Shown in pieces: positions 37,026-46,456 of a stretch of 64,000 nt of DNA. The notes under the pieces were generated by a model. That model was not told the origin of the DNA and ran no database searches. It was given only the letters and a program-made list of their open reading frames with translations. The position numbers and the translations under genes are program-made. Where the stretch lies: contig CAVXQE010000001.1 of NCBI GenBank assembly GCA_963763755.1, positions 124,001 through 188,000 of the forward strand. Direction: 5' to 3'. This DNA is from Gaiellasilicea sp963763755. GTDB taxonomy: Bacteria > Actinomycetota > Thermoleophilia > Gaiellales > Gaiellaceae. Every line of letters begins with the position of its first letter. Position 1 is the stretch's first letter.

Positions 37026-37688
37026 GTGAGGCGTCTGGTTGCCGTTCTGGGCGCGGGGCTGCTGCTCGCGCCGGCAGCGGCCGGTCATGGTCCCGCCGGC
37101 GGTGGACAGGGCTACGTCTCGACCGTCGCCGGCCTCCAGCCGAATGTCCTAGGAGTGCTCGTCTCGGTGCTTGGCGGAGACGACCGCCTGCGTGTTGCGA
37201 ACTACAGCGGCAAGACGATCGAGGTGCTCGGCTACCAGGGCGAGCCGTTCCTCCGCTTCGGGAAGGACGGCGTCTACGAGAACGTCCGGTCACCCGCCAC
37301 CTATCTCAGCCGGGAGCGCGATCCTGCGAAGGCGAAAGTGCCAGCATCGGCCGACCCGAAAGCCGCGCCGCGCTGGCGTAAGGTCGCCTCAGCCGGCGAG
37401 AGCTTCGTCTGGCACGACCACCGGATTCACTGGACCGGTTCCAAGCCGCCGCCGATCGTCCAGGCGGCGCCCGACGAGATCCACCGGATCTTCCGCTGGC
37501 GCATCCCGGCCCGGGCGGACGGGGAGAACTTCGTTGTCGCCGGCTTCCTGGGCTACGCGCCGACGCCGCAGGCCGAGACCGACGACGGGACGAGCCCCTG
37601 GCTGCTGGCGGTCGCGCTCGGCACGACGCTCCTCGCAGCCGTGGCCCTGGGAGCGGGAGCCCGCCGCACGAGGCGGCGGACTCCCTAG
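37026..37688 (+). CDS. Secreted, membrane-anchored hypothetical protein
   Basis: A 220-residue protein with an N-terminal signal peptide (RRLVAVLGAGLLLAPAAAGHG), an extracytoplasmic domain containing GKTIEVLGYQGEPFLRF, FVWHDHRIHWTGSKPPP and IFRWRIPA, and one C-terminal helix (WLLAVALGTTLLAAVALGAG) followed by Arg residues. The topology resembles a sorted or tail-anchored surface protein. No family name is certain. It ends 10 nt from the convergent phosphatase gene. Confidence 0.6.
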   Translation: MRRLVAVLGAGLLLAPAAAGHGPAGGGQGYVSTVAGLQPNVLGVLVSVLGGDDRLRVANYSGKTIEVLGYQGEPFLRFGKDGVYENVRSPATYLSRERDPAKAKVPASADPKAAPRWRKVASAGESFVWHDHRIHWTGSKPPPIVQAAPDEIHRIFRWRIPARADGENFVVAGFLGYAPTPQAETDDGTSPWLLAVALGTTLLAAVALGAGARRTRRRTP

Positions 37689-37697
37689 CTCGTTCGT

Positions 37698-40600
37698 CTA
37701 CGGCGAGCTCGCGAGGCAGTTGTTGCCCGAGCCCGGGTTCGGGTCGAAGCAATGGACCCGGTGCTGGATCGTCGGCGTGACCTGGCTTCCCGGGAGGGTC
37801 GCCAGATAGTCCGCGACGTCCTGGTCGAGCAGGTCCTGCGTCGCCGCGCTCGTCCTCACGTTCGGGTAGCCGTCGCCGCCCGTCATCATGAAGTCGTTGA
37901 TCGTCACCGTGTAGCTGTGACCCGCGTCGAGAGCAACGGGCACTCCGAGGGTGAAGTCACACGTGCCGTCGGCTGCCTGCCGCACGACTCGAGTGACGCG
38001 GCTTCCCGTACCGAGGATGCCGTTCCCGATGGCGTCGAACTGTTTCGCCGGCGCCTCGACGTTGTACTCGACACAGAGGCCTGAGACCTGGCCGAAGCGG
38101 CCGGTACCCGTTGTCGGAGGCGGTGCCACCGCGGTCTCCAGGAACTCCTTCAGGGTGACGCCGTTCATCGTCGCTGTCGCCGACTGGTTTCCGAACGGCA
38201 GCACGGCGAGCACCTGGCCACGCGTGATCGGGAAGTGGCCCGCCGCGAACGGGTAGAGAGACGACGGGCAGAAGTCCGTCGCGCTGTCCGCCGTCGGACA
38301 CGTGAGATCGGAACGCAGGCCGCCGGAGTTCGTGATCGCGAAGTCCGTGCCGTACTGCTGCCTCATCGCGTCGGTGACGATGTCGCCGACGAGCGACTCG
38401 CAGGCTCGTCCGTCCGTCCGTCCGGTCTCGGCTCCGCACGCGTCACTCCGCGGAACCACGACGTTCGCCTCGCCGACCTTCGTGCCGAGGATCGGCAGCA
38501 GCAGGGCGTTCAGGCTGTCGATCTTGGCCTGGATCGCCGCGTCGGGCGTCAGGCCGATGTTCCACGGCTTGTGGAAGTCAGCCGTCTTGTAAACGACACG
38601 GTCGGTGTCCCGGTCGATCACGAGCCGGACCCGGGTGAACCGGAGGCCCTTGCTCCTGTTTTCGGTCACCAGCACGCCGTTCGACCGGGTCGCAAGGACC
38701 TGCTGGTCGGTGTGGTCGCCGATGACCGCATCGACGTTCGACACGTTGTCGCTGAGGTCGGCCAGCGGCCCCGTCGGGGCGGTCAGCGTTCCGCCTGTTG
38801 CCCCGTAGTGCCCCATCGCGACGATCGCGTCCGTCTTGTCTGCGAGGCGCGCCGCCTCGGCGTTGACGGCGGCCGTCGGATTCGGCAGCGGCACGACGAA
38901 CGGGTCGAACGATCCGGGCTTGGTCAGCGTGGGTGCGTCGTCGTTCGTGAAGCCGACGAACGCAATCCTGAGGCCGTGCTTGAGCTTGAACACGTGCGAC
39001 GGTGACCACTCCGCAGGCGTGTTGCCGGCCGCGTCGACGACGTTCGCCGACACGTACGGGAAGTCCGCCAGCGGGATCAACGTCTGCCTCAGGTAGTCGG
39101 CGCCCCGGTCGAAGTTGTGGTTTCCGAGGCCGTCGATGTCGATCCCCATCATGTTCATGACCTCGATCGTCGGCGTGTCGCCGAACGCGTTCGAGATCGG
39201 CGGCGTCGCCCCGACGGAGTCGCCCGGCAGCCATCTCGATCACGCCCGAGTGCTTCTTGCCGCTCAATGCGGCCTCCGCCTCGTACGTCTCGAACCACTT
39301 CTTGAGGAACGCCGAGCCGCCCGTGTTGAAGACCGGGCCGACGGTGTCGGCGGCCTCAGTGAGCGGGATCAGCTGCCCGTGGTAGTCGCTGATGTCGAGG
39401 ATCGTCACCTCGGTGAGGTGGTCGGTCCCATCGGCGATGTTGTAGAGGATGCGCCCACGGGCGTTCTGCGGGCCGGGGATGTTCATCAGGAACGCGATCG
39501 TCGGGGCGATGTCGATTGCCCGGAGATCCTTGACTTGTGCTTCTTCTCGATTCCCGGGCCGCCCGCAACGAAGGTCGCGTGCATGTTGATGTTGTTCTTC
39601 AGATCGACCGTGTCGGGCAGGTAGCCGTGCTGGCCGAAGAAGTGCGACAGGGCGATGGTCACGTTCGCCGTCCCCGCGTCGGACTGGTACGGCGGCCTCG
39701 TGACGACCACGACATCGCCGCTCCGGTTCGGATGGAGCGAGTCGGAGCCGTCGACGTTCCGCAGCTCCTCCTTGTTCATGATCTTGAGGATCACCTGCTT
39801 GCCCGGGTTCGCGGGGTCGGTCACGTTCTGGAAGGCGGCTCGCGCACCTTCGTGCGGACGTCCTCGTAGGTCGGGACTCCGGCGCCGGCCGAGCGTCGTG
39901 TTGACGTAGATCTGGATCGTCCCACCTGCCCAGCACGCCTTTGCGAGGTCGGTCACCGCCGGCGCGGCAGTTCGAGGCGCTCGCGATGCTCGCGTGCAGG
40001 CTGAACGTCTGCGGCGTCGCCGGTGCCGGCGGTGCCGAGGTGATCGTCGCGTCGAACAGCACCTTGTTCGCGTTGACTGCGTACCACTGCGGAGCGAAGC
40101 CGTGGTCGGAGGCCGCGAACGTCGTCGGGTTGCCGCCCATCAGGTCGCGGGCGATCCCGAGCTTCTCGTCGGCGTCCTCGTAGGCGCTGCGGATGTAGCC
40201 CTCGCGGATCGCGGTTCGGTGCGCCGTTCCGCGTCCGGTGCACTGGACGTCGTCGAACTTCGGATTGACGTCGAAGCACGGGTTCGGGTCGCCGTCGGCA
40301 TCGGTCTTCGTGACGAGTGCCATGAACTGATGCGAGACCTCGTCGGTGAACGGGTATCCGACCATCGCGAGATCGGTGTCGGGCTGGAGCTGCCCGAGGA
40401 TGAAGTTGATCACGGCGAGGCTGTAGGTCCGCTCGAGATCGCGGCCCTGCTCGACGTAGGTGTCCTCGTCGATGACGCCGGCTTCCTCAGGTGCGAAGTC
40501 CGCCGCTGCCCACGGTGGCAGGTTGTCTGCGATGTACTTCTCGAGCCGGTCCTCGCCCGTGCCTCCGGCCGGCAGGCCGGCGCACGGCGTCCCGCACTTT

Positions 40601-41583
40601 GCGATGGCGCGCGCGAGCGACGTGTCGTACAGCTTGAACTGGGTCGCGTCGGGCGAGAGCGAGATCAGCTTGATGTAGTGACCGACCGACTGTCCGACCC
40701 GAGGCCCGATGAGCCCGTCCACGCCCTTCAGCTTGACCGGCTTGAAGTCGCCGACCTCGAGGTCGATCGAAGGGCTGGCGCCCGTCTTCCCGACCGGGCT
40801 CACGATGGCGTGGTCGTACTTCACACCGCCGCCGTTCTTGCTGTCGTAGAAGTAGACGTTGTACGTGCGATTCGGATTCTGAGCGGCGAAGGTGGAGTTG
40901 ATCGTCCACGTCGTCTGCTTCGGCGTGGCCGCAGGGTCGCCCGTCGGCACGCCGGTCCAGCCGGCGGCGGGGGCGAGCGGCGTTGCGACCTCATAGGTGA
41001 CGCCGAAGAATGCCGAGCCCGCCTGCTCGACCGCGTTCGCAGCGCCGACCAGCACGCCGCGGTTCGAGAAGAACGAGGTGAAGTCGACTGTCGGACCGTT
41101 GATGTTCGCGGCTGCGCCGCCGACCCAGTCGATCTGCGCAACCTTCTTGCCGGCACGTTCGGCGGCGTTCGCGATCGTGTCGGCCTGGAGAACGCCTGCG
41201 CCCGAGAACGACGTCCGGTTCGAGAACGTGTCGCCCGTGCGGTGGAAGGTGTTGTTCGTCGAGCCGTGCTCAGACGGGTACGTGCCGGTGGCCATCGTGT
41301 ACCAGCCGACGCCCGTGTTGGGCGGGAAGGCCTGGAGCATGCCGTTCTTGCCGGTCGCTCCTCGGTCCATCAATTCCTTGTACGTCGGCATGTGGCCCGC
41401 CTTGGCGTACTTCTCCATCAGGTCCGGCCGCATCCCGTCGGAGGCGAAGAGGACGACCTTCTCGACCGGCCGCACCTCGTCGTCTCTCCAGGCGCTGGCC
41501 GCACCAGCACCGAGCGTCGCGACCACGACCACTGTTGTCATACCTACCAGCGCGGGCAAAGCCCGGCGGATACGCCCTGTCAT
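37698..41583 (-). CDS. Secreted AlkP-phosphodiesterase plus 5'-nucleotidase fusion, frameshifted
   Basis: Very large exported protein of about 1,294 residues. After a signal peptide comes an AlkP-superfamily domain (VLFASDGMRPDLM, PPNTGVGWYTMATGTYPSEHG, AASDHGFAPQW, ending AIDIAPTIAFLMNIPGPQNARGR). Without interruption it runs into a calcineurin-like 5'-nucleotidase domain (ILDISDYHGQL, GLGNHNFDRG, VMGHYGATGG-like, VIGDHTDQQ) and the 5'-nucleotidase C-terminal domain (ITNSGGLRSDL, MNGVTLKEFLE). Frame breaks lie at about 39957, 39895, 39845, 39538 and 39226, but the joint between domains lies inside an unbroken stretch. A GGGAGGG ribosome-binding site precedes the ATG. Likely releases phosphate from organic sources. 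Confidence 0.8.
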
Positions 41584-41619
41584 GTTGCCCTCCCTCTCCT
41601 CACACCCAGTTAGAAGCGC

Positions 41620-41648
41620 AATCTATAACGCCGGAGCCGCCGGTTCAA
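41620..41648 (-). promoter_or_regulatory. Sigma-70-like promoter for AlkP/5'-nucleotidase gene
   Basis: On the minus strand TTGAAC (41648-41643) is followed by a 17-nt spacer and TAGATT (41625-41620), within TATAGATT. The ATG at 41583 lies about 30 nt after the expected transcription start, leaving a leader with a GGGAGGG ribosome-binding site. Confidence 0.65.
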
Positions 41649-41688
41649 CGGCCTGCCTCGGTCAGCTCTCCCGGGTCTCGTGAACTAC

Positions 41689-41725
41689 GGTCGGGCCCCC
41701 TCGATGGTGACGAGGGGACCCGACC
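41689..41725 (-). terminator. Long hairpin downstream of PhoX-like gene
   Basis: Two 15-nt arms (41689-41703 and 41711-41725) pair at 14 of 15 positions around a 7-nt loop. It lies just after the PhoX-like gene and before the promoter of the next phosphatase gene. No T tract follows, so it may slow or end transcription, or protect the upstream mRNA. Confidence 0.55.
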
Positions 41726-41757
41726 TCTGCGTCCGCGAGGTTCGACCGCGATGGCGG

Positions 41758-43509
41758 CTAGGCGCCTGGGATGCGGATCAGAATGAGCTGTCCGCCCTCG
41801 CGCTTGAACGTGTAGTCCGGGCCCGCCGGCGCGACGTCGTCGTTGCCCGGGGCCTTCTCGATCCACAGTGTGTGGGCCTGGATGTTGATCAGGAACGTGT
41901 CGTGTCCGAAGACCGATGACACGTCGACGACGCCGGTCGTCTCCCAGGCGCCGAGCTTGCCCGCAGGCGCCGAGTCGACGTCAGTCGGCCCCTCGTCGGC
42001 GGACTGGTCGATGCGCGCCGCGACGGTGACCGCACCGGTCGCGAAGCGGTAGTGCATCAGCCGCGCTGTCGTTGCGTCAGCCTCGCCGGGATTGAACTGC
42101 TGGCTCGAGCCCGGGTCCTCGGTGATCAGGAGCCCGTTTGCGGTCGACTCGAGGTTGTCCGGCTGGTGGATCGCGCCCGGGCTCTTGACCGGGCTGGTGT
42201 CGCCGTCGATCAGGATCGAGAGCGATGTCACCTTCGTCGGGTCTTTCGGGTCGAGCACCATCTTCCAGATCCGACCGTTCGTCGACCGTCCCGGCTGCGG
42301 CGCGCCGGCGATGCCGCGGCCGGAATCCGCCATGTAGACCACGTTCTGCATCCCCGGCCGCTTGTCGTAGGCCATGTCCTCGATCCGCGTGAACTGGAAC
42401 GCGTCGTTCAGGTCGCTCCAATGCTCGAGCACCCATTGCGGCCCGTCGATGCCGACGCCGTTCACGGTCTGCCAGCCGGTGTTCGGGGGCGCGGGATAGC
42501 CGGCGTCGGCCGCCATCATCTCTGTGCCGTCCGGGTTGCGGCCGGTGGCGATGTTCTTCGGCACCTTCACGAAGTGGCCCTGGATGACTTGCGTCGAGCC
42601 GGGAGCGAAGTCGTCGTAGTCGTTGAACCCGGGTGTGTCGGAGACGAACGCCCAGAGGTCGCCCTTGTCCTTCCAGACTGCATTCGAGTTCTTCGCGATG
42701 TAGCTGTACACCTGGGACTGCGCGGGGACGTTCACGAACGCGTCGTCGCCCGACAGGAGGACCGGATGGCCGTAGCCCGGCACCGCGACGTTGTTCTCGT
42801 GGTTGAACCGGCCCATGCCCCAGATCGGCTTGCTCTTGTCCTTCCTCGGGTCGTAGGCGACGACGGCGCCGATCTGCCGCGCGTCGTCCGCGCCGATCGT
42901 GGCCGGGAACGCCTTTCCTTCGCGCTTGACCCAGTCGATTCCCTCCTCGTTTGCAAACAGGAGCGGCCTATTGAAGCCGTTCTCCTTCGTGGCGAGGAAG
43001 TTCGAGCAGAAGCGCTGGTAGTTCTGGGCGCTCTTGATCACCATCTCGCCCGAGAGAATCCCGGCCGTCTCGCCGTTGAGCACGAGGTGGCTCTCTTGCG
43101 CGTTGTCGAAGTCGTTCTGCGAGTTCGCCTCGGTCGGTGCGCTCGGCGTGTACGGGAACGGAACGAACGACGTCTCGTGGTTGATGTACAGGTCGACGGT
43201 GCGCGGGTCGTTCTTTGCGCCTTGTTTCTTGCCGTGGCCCTTGTCCTTGCCCTTGTGCTTCCCGCCCTGCGCTTGGAACGAAATCCCGTCAGGGATCGAC
43301 TCGTACCGGTAGCCGCCCGCGAGCGTGTCGCCCACGGTGATCAGCGGCGTCACGGTCGAGCCCGGCGCCACGGGCGTCAGCATCGAGGGCTTTGCCGTCT
43401 TGAAGCCATCGCTCTTGTGGTGGTTGTCGCCGGCGAGCGCGCCGGCTGTGAGTACTGCGCCGGCGGCCGCAAGCGCGAGCAGCGTCAGTCCTCTACGTGA
43501 AGCTTTCAT
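41758..43509 (-). CDS. PhoX-like secreted phosphatase (DUF839)
   Basis: Exported protein of 583 residues with a signal peptide (residues 1-26) and a beta-propeller-like DUF839/PhoX region. Marks are DLYINHETSF, LFANEEGIDW, MGRFNHENN-type metal-binding segments, IEDMAYDKRPGMQNVVYMADSG and QPDNLESTANGLLITEDPGS. PhoX enzymes are calcium/iron phosphomonoesterases; activity here is inferred. A His/Lys-rich insert (KHKGKDKGHGKKQG) occurs near residue 85. GGAGGAGGG lies upstream of the ATG. It precedes the AlkP/5'-nucleotidase gene on the same strand. Confidence 0.8.
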   Translation of the reverse strand: MKASRRGLTLLALAAAGAVLTAGALAGDNHHKSDGFKTAKPSMLTPVAPGSTVTPLITVGDTLAGGYRYESIPDGISFQAQGGKHKGKDKGHGKKQGAKNDPRTVDLYINHETSFVPFPYTPSAPTEANSQNDFDNAQESHLVLNGETAGILSGEMVIKSAQNYQRFCSNFLATKENGFNRPLLFANEEGIDWVKREGKAFPATIGADDARQIGAVVAYDPRKDKSKPIWGMGRFNHENNVAVPGYGHPVLLSGDDAFVNVPAQSQVYSYIAKNSNAVWKDKGDLWAFVSDTPGFNDYDDFAPGSTQVIQGHFVKVPKNIATGRNPDGTEMMAADAGYPAPPNTGWQTVNGVGIDGPQWVLEHWSDLNDAFQFTRIEDMAYDKRPGMQNVVYMADSGRGIAGAPQPGRSTNGRIWKMVLDPKDPTKVTSLSILIDGDTSPVKSPGAIHQPDNLESTANGLLITEDPGSSQQFNPGEADATTARLMHYRFATGAVTVAARIDQSADEGPTDVDSAPAGKLGAWETTGVVDVSSVFGHDTFLINIQAHTLWIEKAPGNDDVAPAGPDYTFKREGGQLILIRIPGA

Positions 43510-43531
43510 GTCTATCCCTCCTCCGCAGAAA

Positions 43532-43549
43532 TGTCTCTGAATTGTCTCT
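43532..43549 (+). promoter_or_regulatory. Pho-box-like direct repeat TGTCTCT, 11-bp period
   Basis: TGTCTCT occurs at 43532-43538 and 43543-43549, start to start 11 bp, upstream of the PhoX-like gene. An 11-bp direct-repeat period is typical of PhoB/PhoP-family sites. The site is only 23-40 nt from the ATG, which is close for an activator. Confidence 0.35.
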
Positions 43550-43581
43550 AGAAGGTGAAGGTTGCCCGGGGTCGTGCCGCC

Positions 43582-44583
43582 TCACACATCGGAACCGGCT
43601 CCGACGAGGAGGTCGAGCAGCTGCCTCGGATCGCGCCGGACGCGCTCGGCACCGGGATCGCGCTTGCGAACGTCGAGCTCGGCGACCGGGCGCAGTCGAC
43701 CCTGCTCCATCAGCCGCTCGTCGACTGCTCCGACTCGGCCCGTGAAGGTCGTGTAGGCGGGCGTGCCGAGCGCCGCGGCCTCGCGGTTCATCGTCCCTCC
43801 TGCCGAGACGGTGAGATCTGCGAGCGCGACGAGGCTTGGGGCGTCCACTGCGTGCTCCGGGATGTGCAGCGAGGGGAGGCCGATGGCACGAATCGCTTCG
43901 CGCTGCTCGCCCGTGCGAGGCAGCACGACGGCGTGCACGGACTCGTCGCGACCGAGCCGCTCGAGCATGCCCCCGAAGAGCGGGTTTCCATGCCGGTGGT
44001 AGAGCGAGACGTCCGGCGGCGTCCGCACGACCGCGAGCACCTTCTCGGGATCGATGCCGTCGAGCACCGCTGGATCCGGCTCGAAGTCCGCCAGGTAGTA
44101 CTCCTCCTCGATTCCCGCATACCGGAGGAGCTTCGGCGGTTTCGCACCCAGCCGTGCGAGCCGGTCGGCGGGGATCGCGTCCGGGAAGACGACCCGCGTC
44201 GCCGCCCGCAAGCCCAGCTGGTGCTGGAGCGTGGCGTACTCGTAGTCGTGGGCGGTAGCGCTCGGGATGCCGAGGCTCCGCGCCGCGAGGGTCAGCTCGT
44301 GCGAGCCGTGTGCGAGCGCCAGGTCGAAGCTGCGCGTCTTCGCGAAACGTCGCAGCGCCGGGAGGCGTCCCACGAGCGCACGTGCCTTGCCGAGCACGCC
44401 GGCGCCACCGTGCCGAGGCCCAACGACCTCGTGTGCAAGCCCGTGCAGCTCGAGCAGCTCGAGCGTCTGAGCGTACTCGCGTGCCGTGATCGAGACGTCG
44501 TGCCCGTCCGCCTGCAGCAAGCGGATCAGCGGGCGGAAGAACAGCACGTGCGGCGAGTTGGTGATGTCGACCCAGACCCGCAT
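43582..44583 (-). CDS. DUF354 family glycosyltransferase-like protein
   Basis: A 333-residue protein starting MRVWVDITNSPHVLFFRPLI, the classic start of DUF354. It has two Rossmann-like halves (GT-B style): AHGSHELTLAARSLGIPSATAHDYEYA in the first, and VVRTPPDVSLYHRHGNPLFG, then TVSAGGTMNREAAALGTPAYTTF in the second, similar to UDP-GlcNAc 2-epimerases and MurG. Probably a nucleotide-sugar enzyme of surface glycan synthesis. It diverges from the LysR gene. Confidence 0.8.
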   Translation of the reverse strand: MRVWVDITNSPHVLFFRPLIRLLQADGHDVSITAREYAQTLELLELHGLAHEVVGPRHGGAGVLGKARALVGRLPALRRFAKTRSFDLALAHGSHELTLAARSLGIPSATAHDYEYATLQHQLGLRAATRVVFPDAIPADRLARLGAKPPKLLRYAGIEEEYYLADFEPDPAVLDGIDPEKVLAVVRTPPDVSLYHRHGNPLFGGMLERLGRDESVHAVVLPRTGEQREAIRAIGLPSLHIPEHAVDAPSLVALADLTVSAGGTMNREAAALGTPAYTTFTGRVGAVDERLMEQGRLRPVAELDVRKRDPGAERVRRDPRQLLDLLVGAGSDV

Positions 44584-44591
44584 CGCGCTCC

Positions 44592-44603
44592 ACTCTATAA
44601 GAT
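44592..44603. promoter_or_regulatory. Shared divergent -10 region (TAGAGT / TAAGAT)
   Basis: On the minus strand TAGAGT (44597-44592) ends 8 nt before the DUF354 ATG. On the plus strand TAAGAT (44598-44603) ends 6 nt before the LysR ATG at 44610. The two leaderless promoters are back to back, so polymerases must compete. Confidence 0.55.
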
Positions 44604-44609
44604 GTGCTT

Positions 44610-45506
44610 ATGGACACGCGTCAACTTGCCGCGTTTGTCGCAGTCGTCGAGCGCCGCAGCTTCTCGCAGGCCGCCGAGCGCCTCGGTGTCACGCAACCGG
44701 CCGTGTCGCTCCAGGTGCGCGCGCTCGAGAAGCGGCTCGGCACGCAGCTCCTCGACCGCTCCGGCCGTCGCGTCGAGCCGACCGAGGCGGGCCTGCGGCT
44801 CTACCGCGGTGCACAGCGCCTGCTCTCGCTCGAGGAGCAGCTGCTCGACGAGCTCGCCGGCGAGGGCGAGGGTGAGCTCGGGGGCGAGCTTCAGCTCGGT
44901 GCGTCCACCGGGCCCGCCGCGATCGTCGTGCCGCTGCTGCTCTGCGAGTTCCAGCTCGCCCATCCGGGCGTGAAGATCTCGTTGACCGTCTCGGACACGC
45001 AGTCCGTGGTCGAGCGCGTCGCCGCGCGGGAGCTCGAGCTCGGAATCGTCGGTGCGGCCCGGAGGCATCGCGCCGCCCGGTTCGAGCCGTTCTTCGACGA
45101 CGAGGTGATCCTCGCCTGCCCGCCCGGCCACGCCTTCGCGGGACGCACGGTCTCGATGGACGAGCTGCGCGGCGAGAACGTGATCGTGATGCAGGAGGGC
45201 GCCGGTGTCCGCCAGATCGTCGAGGACGAGCTGCGCGGCCTCGGGCTGCGCCTGCGCGACCTCGATGTGGGCCTCGAGCTCGGGCTGCAGGAGTCGGTCC
45301 GGAGCGCAGTGCAGGCCGGCTACGGCGTCGCGTTCATCTCGCGCTCCGCGGTCGAGTCCGAGCTCACCGCGGGCACGCTGACGTCGGCGAAGGTCGAGGG
45401 ACTCGACGCGAAGCGGGAGATCTCCCTGGTTCGCGCTGCCGGCCGCACGGCCACGCGCGCCGCCGACGCGTTCGTCGAGTTCGCGCGCGCCGAGCTCGCA
45501 AAGTGA
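44610..45506 (+). CDS. LysR family transcriptional regulator
   Basis: A 298-residue regulator with an N-terminal winged helix (MDTRQLAAFVAVVERRSF, SQAAERLGVTQPAVSLQVRALEKRLGTQLLDRS) and a LysR substrate-binding domain from about residue 90. It likely controls the divergent DUF354 gene or the following dehydrogenase, whose GTG overlaps its stop. ATG 44610 is preferred over GTG 44604 because of the upstream TAAGAT box. Confidence 0.9.
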   Translation: MDTRQLAAFVAVVERRSFSQAAERLGVTQPAVSLQVRALEKRLGTQLLDRSGRRVEPTEAGLRLYRGAQRLLSLEEQLLDELAGEGEGELGGELQLGASTGPAAIVVPLLLCEFQLAHPGVKISLTVSDTQSVVERVAARELELGIVGAARRHRAARFEPFFDDEVILACPPGHAFAGRTVSMDELRGENVIVMQEGAGVRQIVEDELRGLGLRLRDLDVGLELGLQESVRSAVQAGYGVAFISRSAVESELTAGTLTSAKVEGLDAKREISLVRAAGRTATRAADAFVEFARAELAK

Positions 45507-46439
45507 TCGTCCGCTGGGGCCTCGCCGAACTGGCGGAGCTCGCGGGCGATCGGCCGTTCGTCGTCGCCGGCCCACGCTGGCGTCACGTTCTCGACGCTCG
45601 CGGACCGGTGGGAGGAAGTCCCTTCGCATCGGATCGAGGTCCCTGAAGGTGTCGACACGATCGTCGCCGTCGGAGGCGGGAGTGCGATCGACACCGCGAA
45701 GGCGGCCTCCGCGGCAAGCGGCTTGCCGCTCGTCTCGGTTCCGACGACGTACTCCGGGGCCGAGTGGACGACGTTCTTCGGCGTCCGCGATCCCGACCGG
45801 CGGATGCGCGGTGGCGGCGCCGGGGCACAGCTGCACGCCATCGTCTACGAGCCGGAGCTCACCCTCGACCTGCCGCGCCCGGAGACCGTCGGCACCGCGC
45901 TGAACGCGCTCGCGCACGCGGCCGAGGCCCTCTATGTGGAGGGACACAACGCCGAGGCCGACACCGAAGCGCTGGCGGGAGCGCGGCTGATCGGCGAGTG
46001 GCTGCCGCTCGTCGTCGAGCGTCCCGGCGACCTCGAGGCGCGCACCGGGCTCCTGCGCGGTGCGTGTCATGCGGGTGCGGCCCTCGGCAAGTCCTTCCTC
46101 GCGCTCGGCCACGCGCTGGCGCAGGGGCTCGGCGGCCGCTACGGCGCCCCGCACGGCGCGTTGAACGCGCTGACGCTGCCACTCGCACTTCGCTTCAACG
46201 AGCCCGTCGCGGCGGCAGCGATCGCACGCTTCGGCGCGGCGCTTGGGAGCGACGACCCGCCGGCCCGCGTCGAGGAGCTCGCGCGCCTGGGCGGATTCGA
46301 GCGCCTGCGGGATCTCGGTATCCCCGCCGAGGCTCCCAGCGAGATCGCCGAGGCCGTGGCGGAGCGTCCGGGGGCAAAGGCCAACCCGCGCCCGGTCACG
46401 GCCGCGGACGTCGAGCAGTTGCTCAGCTCGATCTGGTGA
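45503..46439 (+). CDS. Iron-containing alcohol dehydrogenase, maleylacetate reductase-like, frameshifted
   Basis: Group III (iron-type) dehydrogenase of about 312 residues, resembling maleylacetate reductases of aromatic catabolism. Conserved: AVGGGSAIDTAKAAS (NAD binding), VPTTYSGAEWT, TVGTALNALAHAAEALY and ALGHALAQGLGGRYGAPHGALNAL. One extra base at about 45568, in a CCC run, breaks the frame; the next reads HAGVTFSTLADRWEEVPSHR. GTG 45503 forms a GTGA overlap with the LysR stop. The LysR-plus-dehydrogenase pairing fits an aromatic-degradation regulator and target. Confidence 0.75.
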
Positions 46440-46456
46440 TCAGCACGAGCGCTGGA

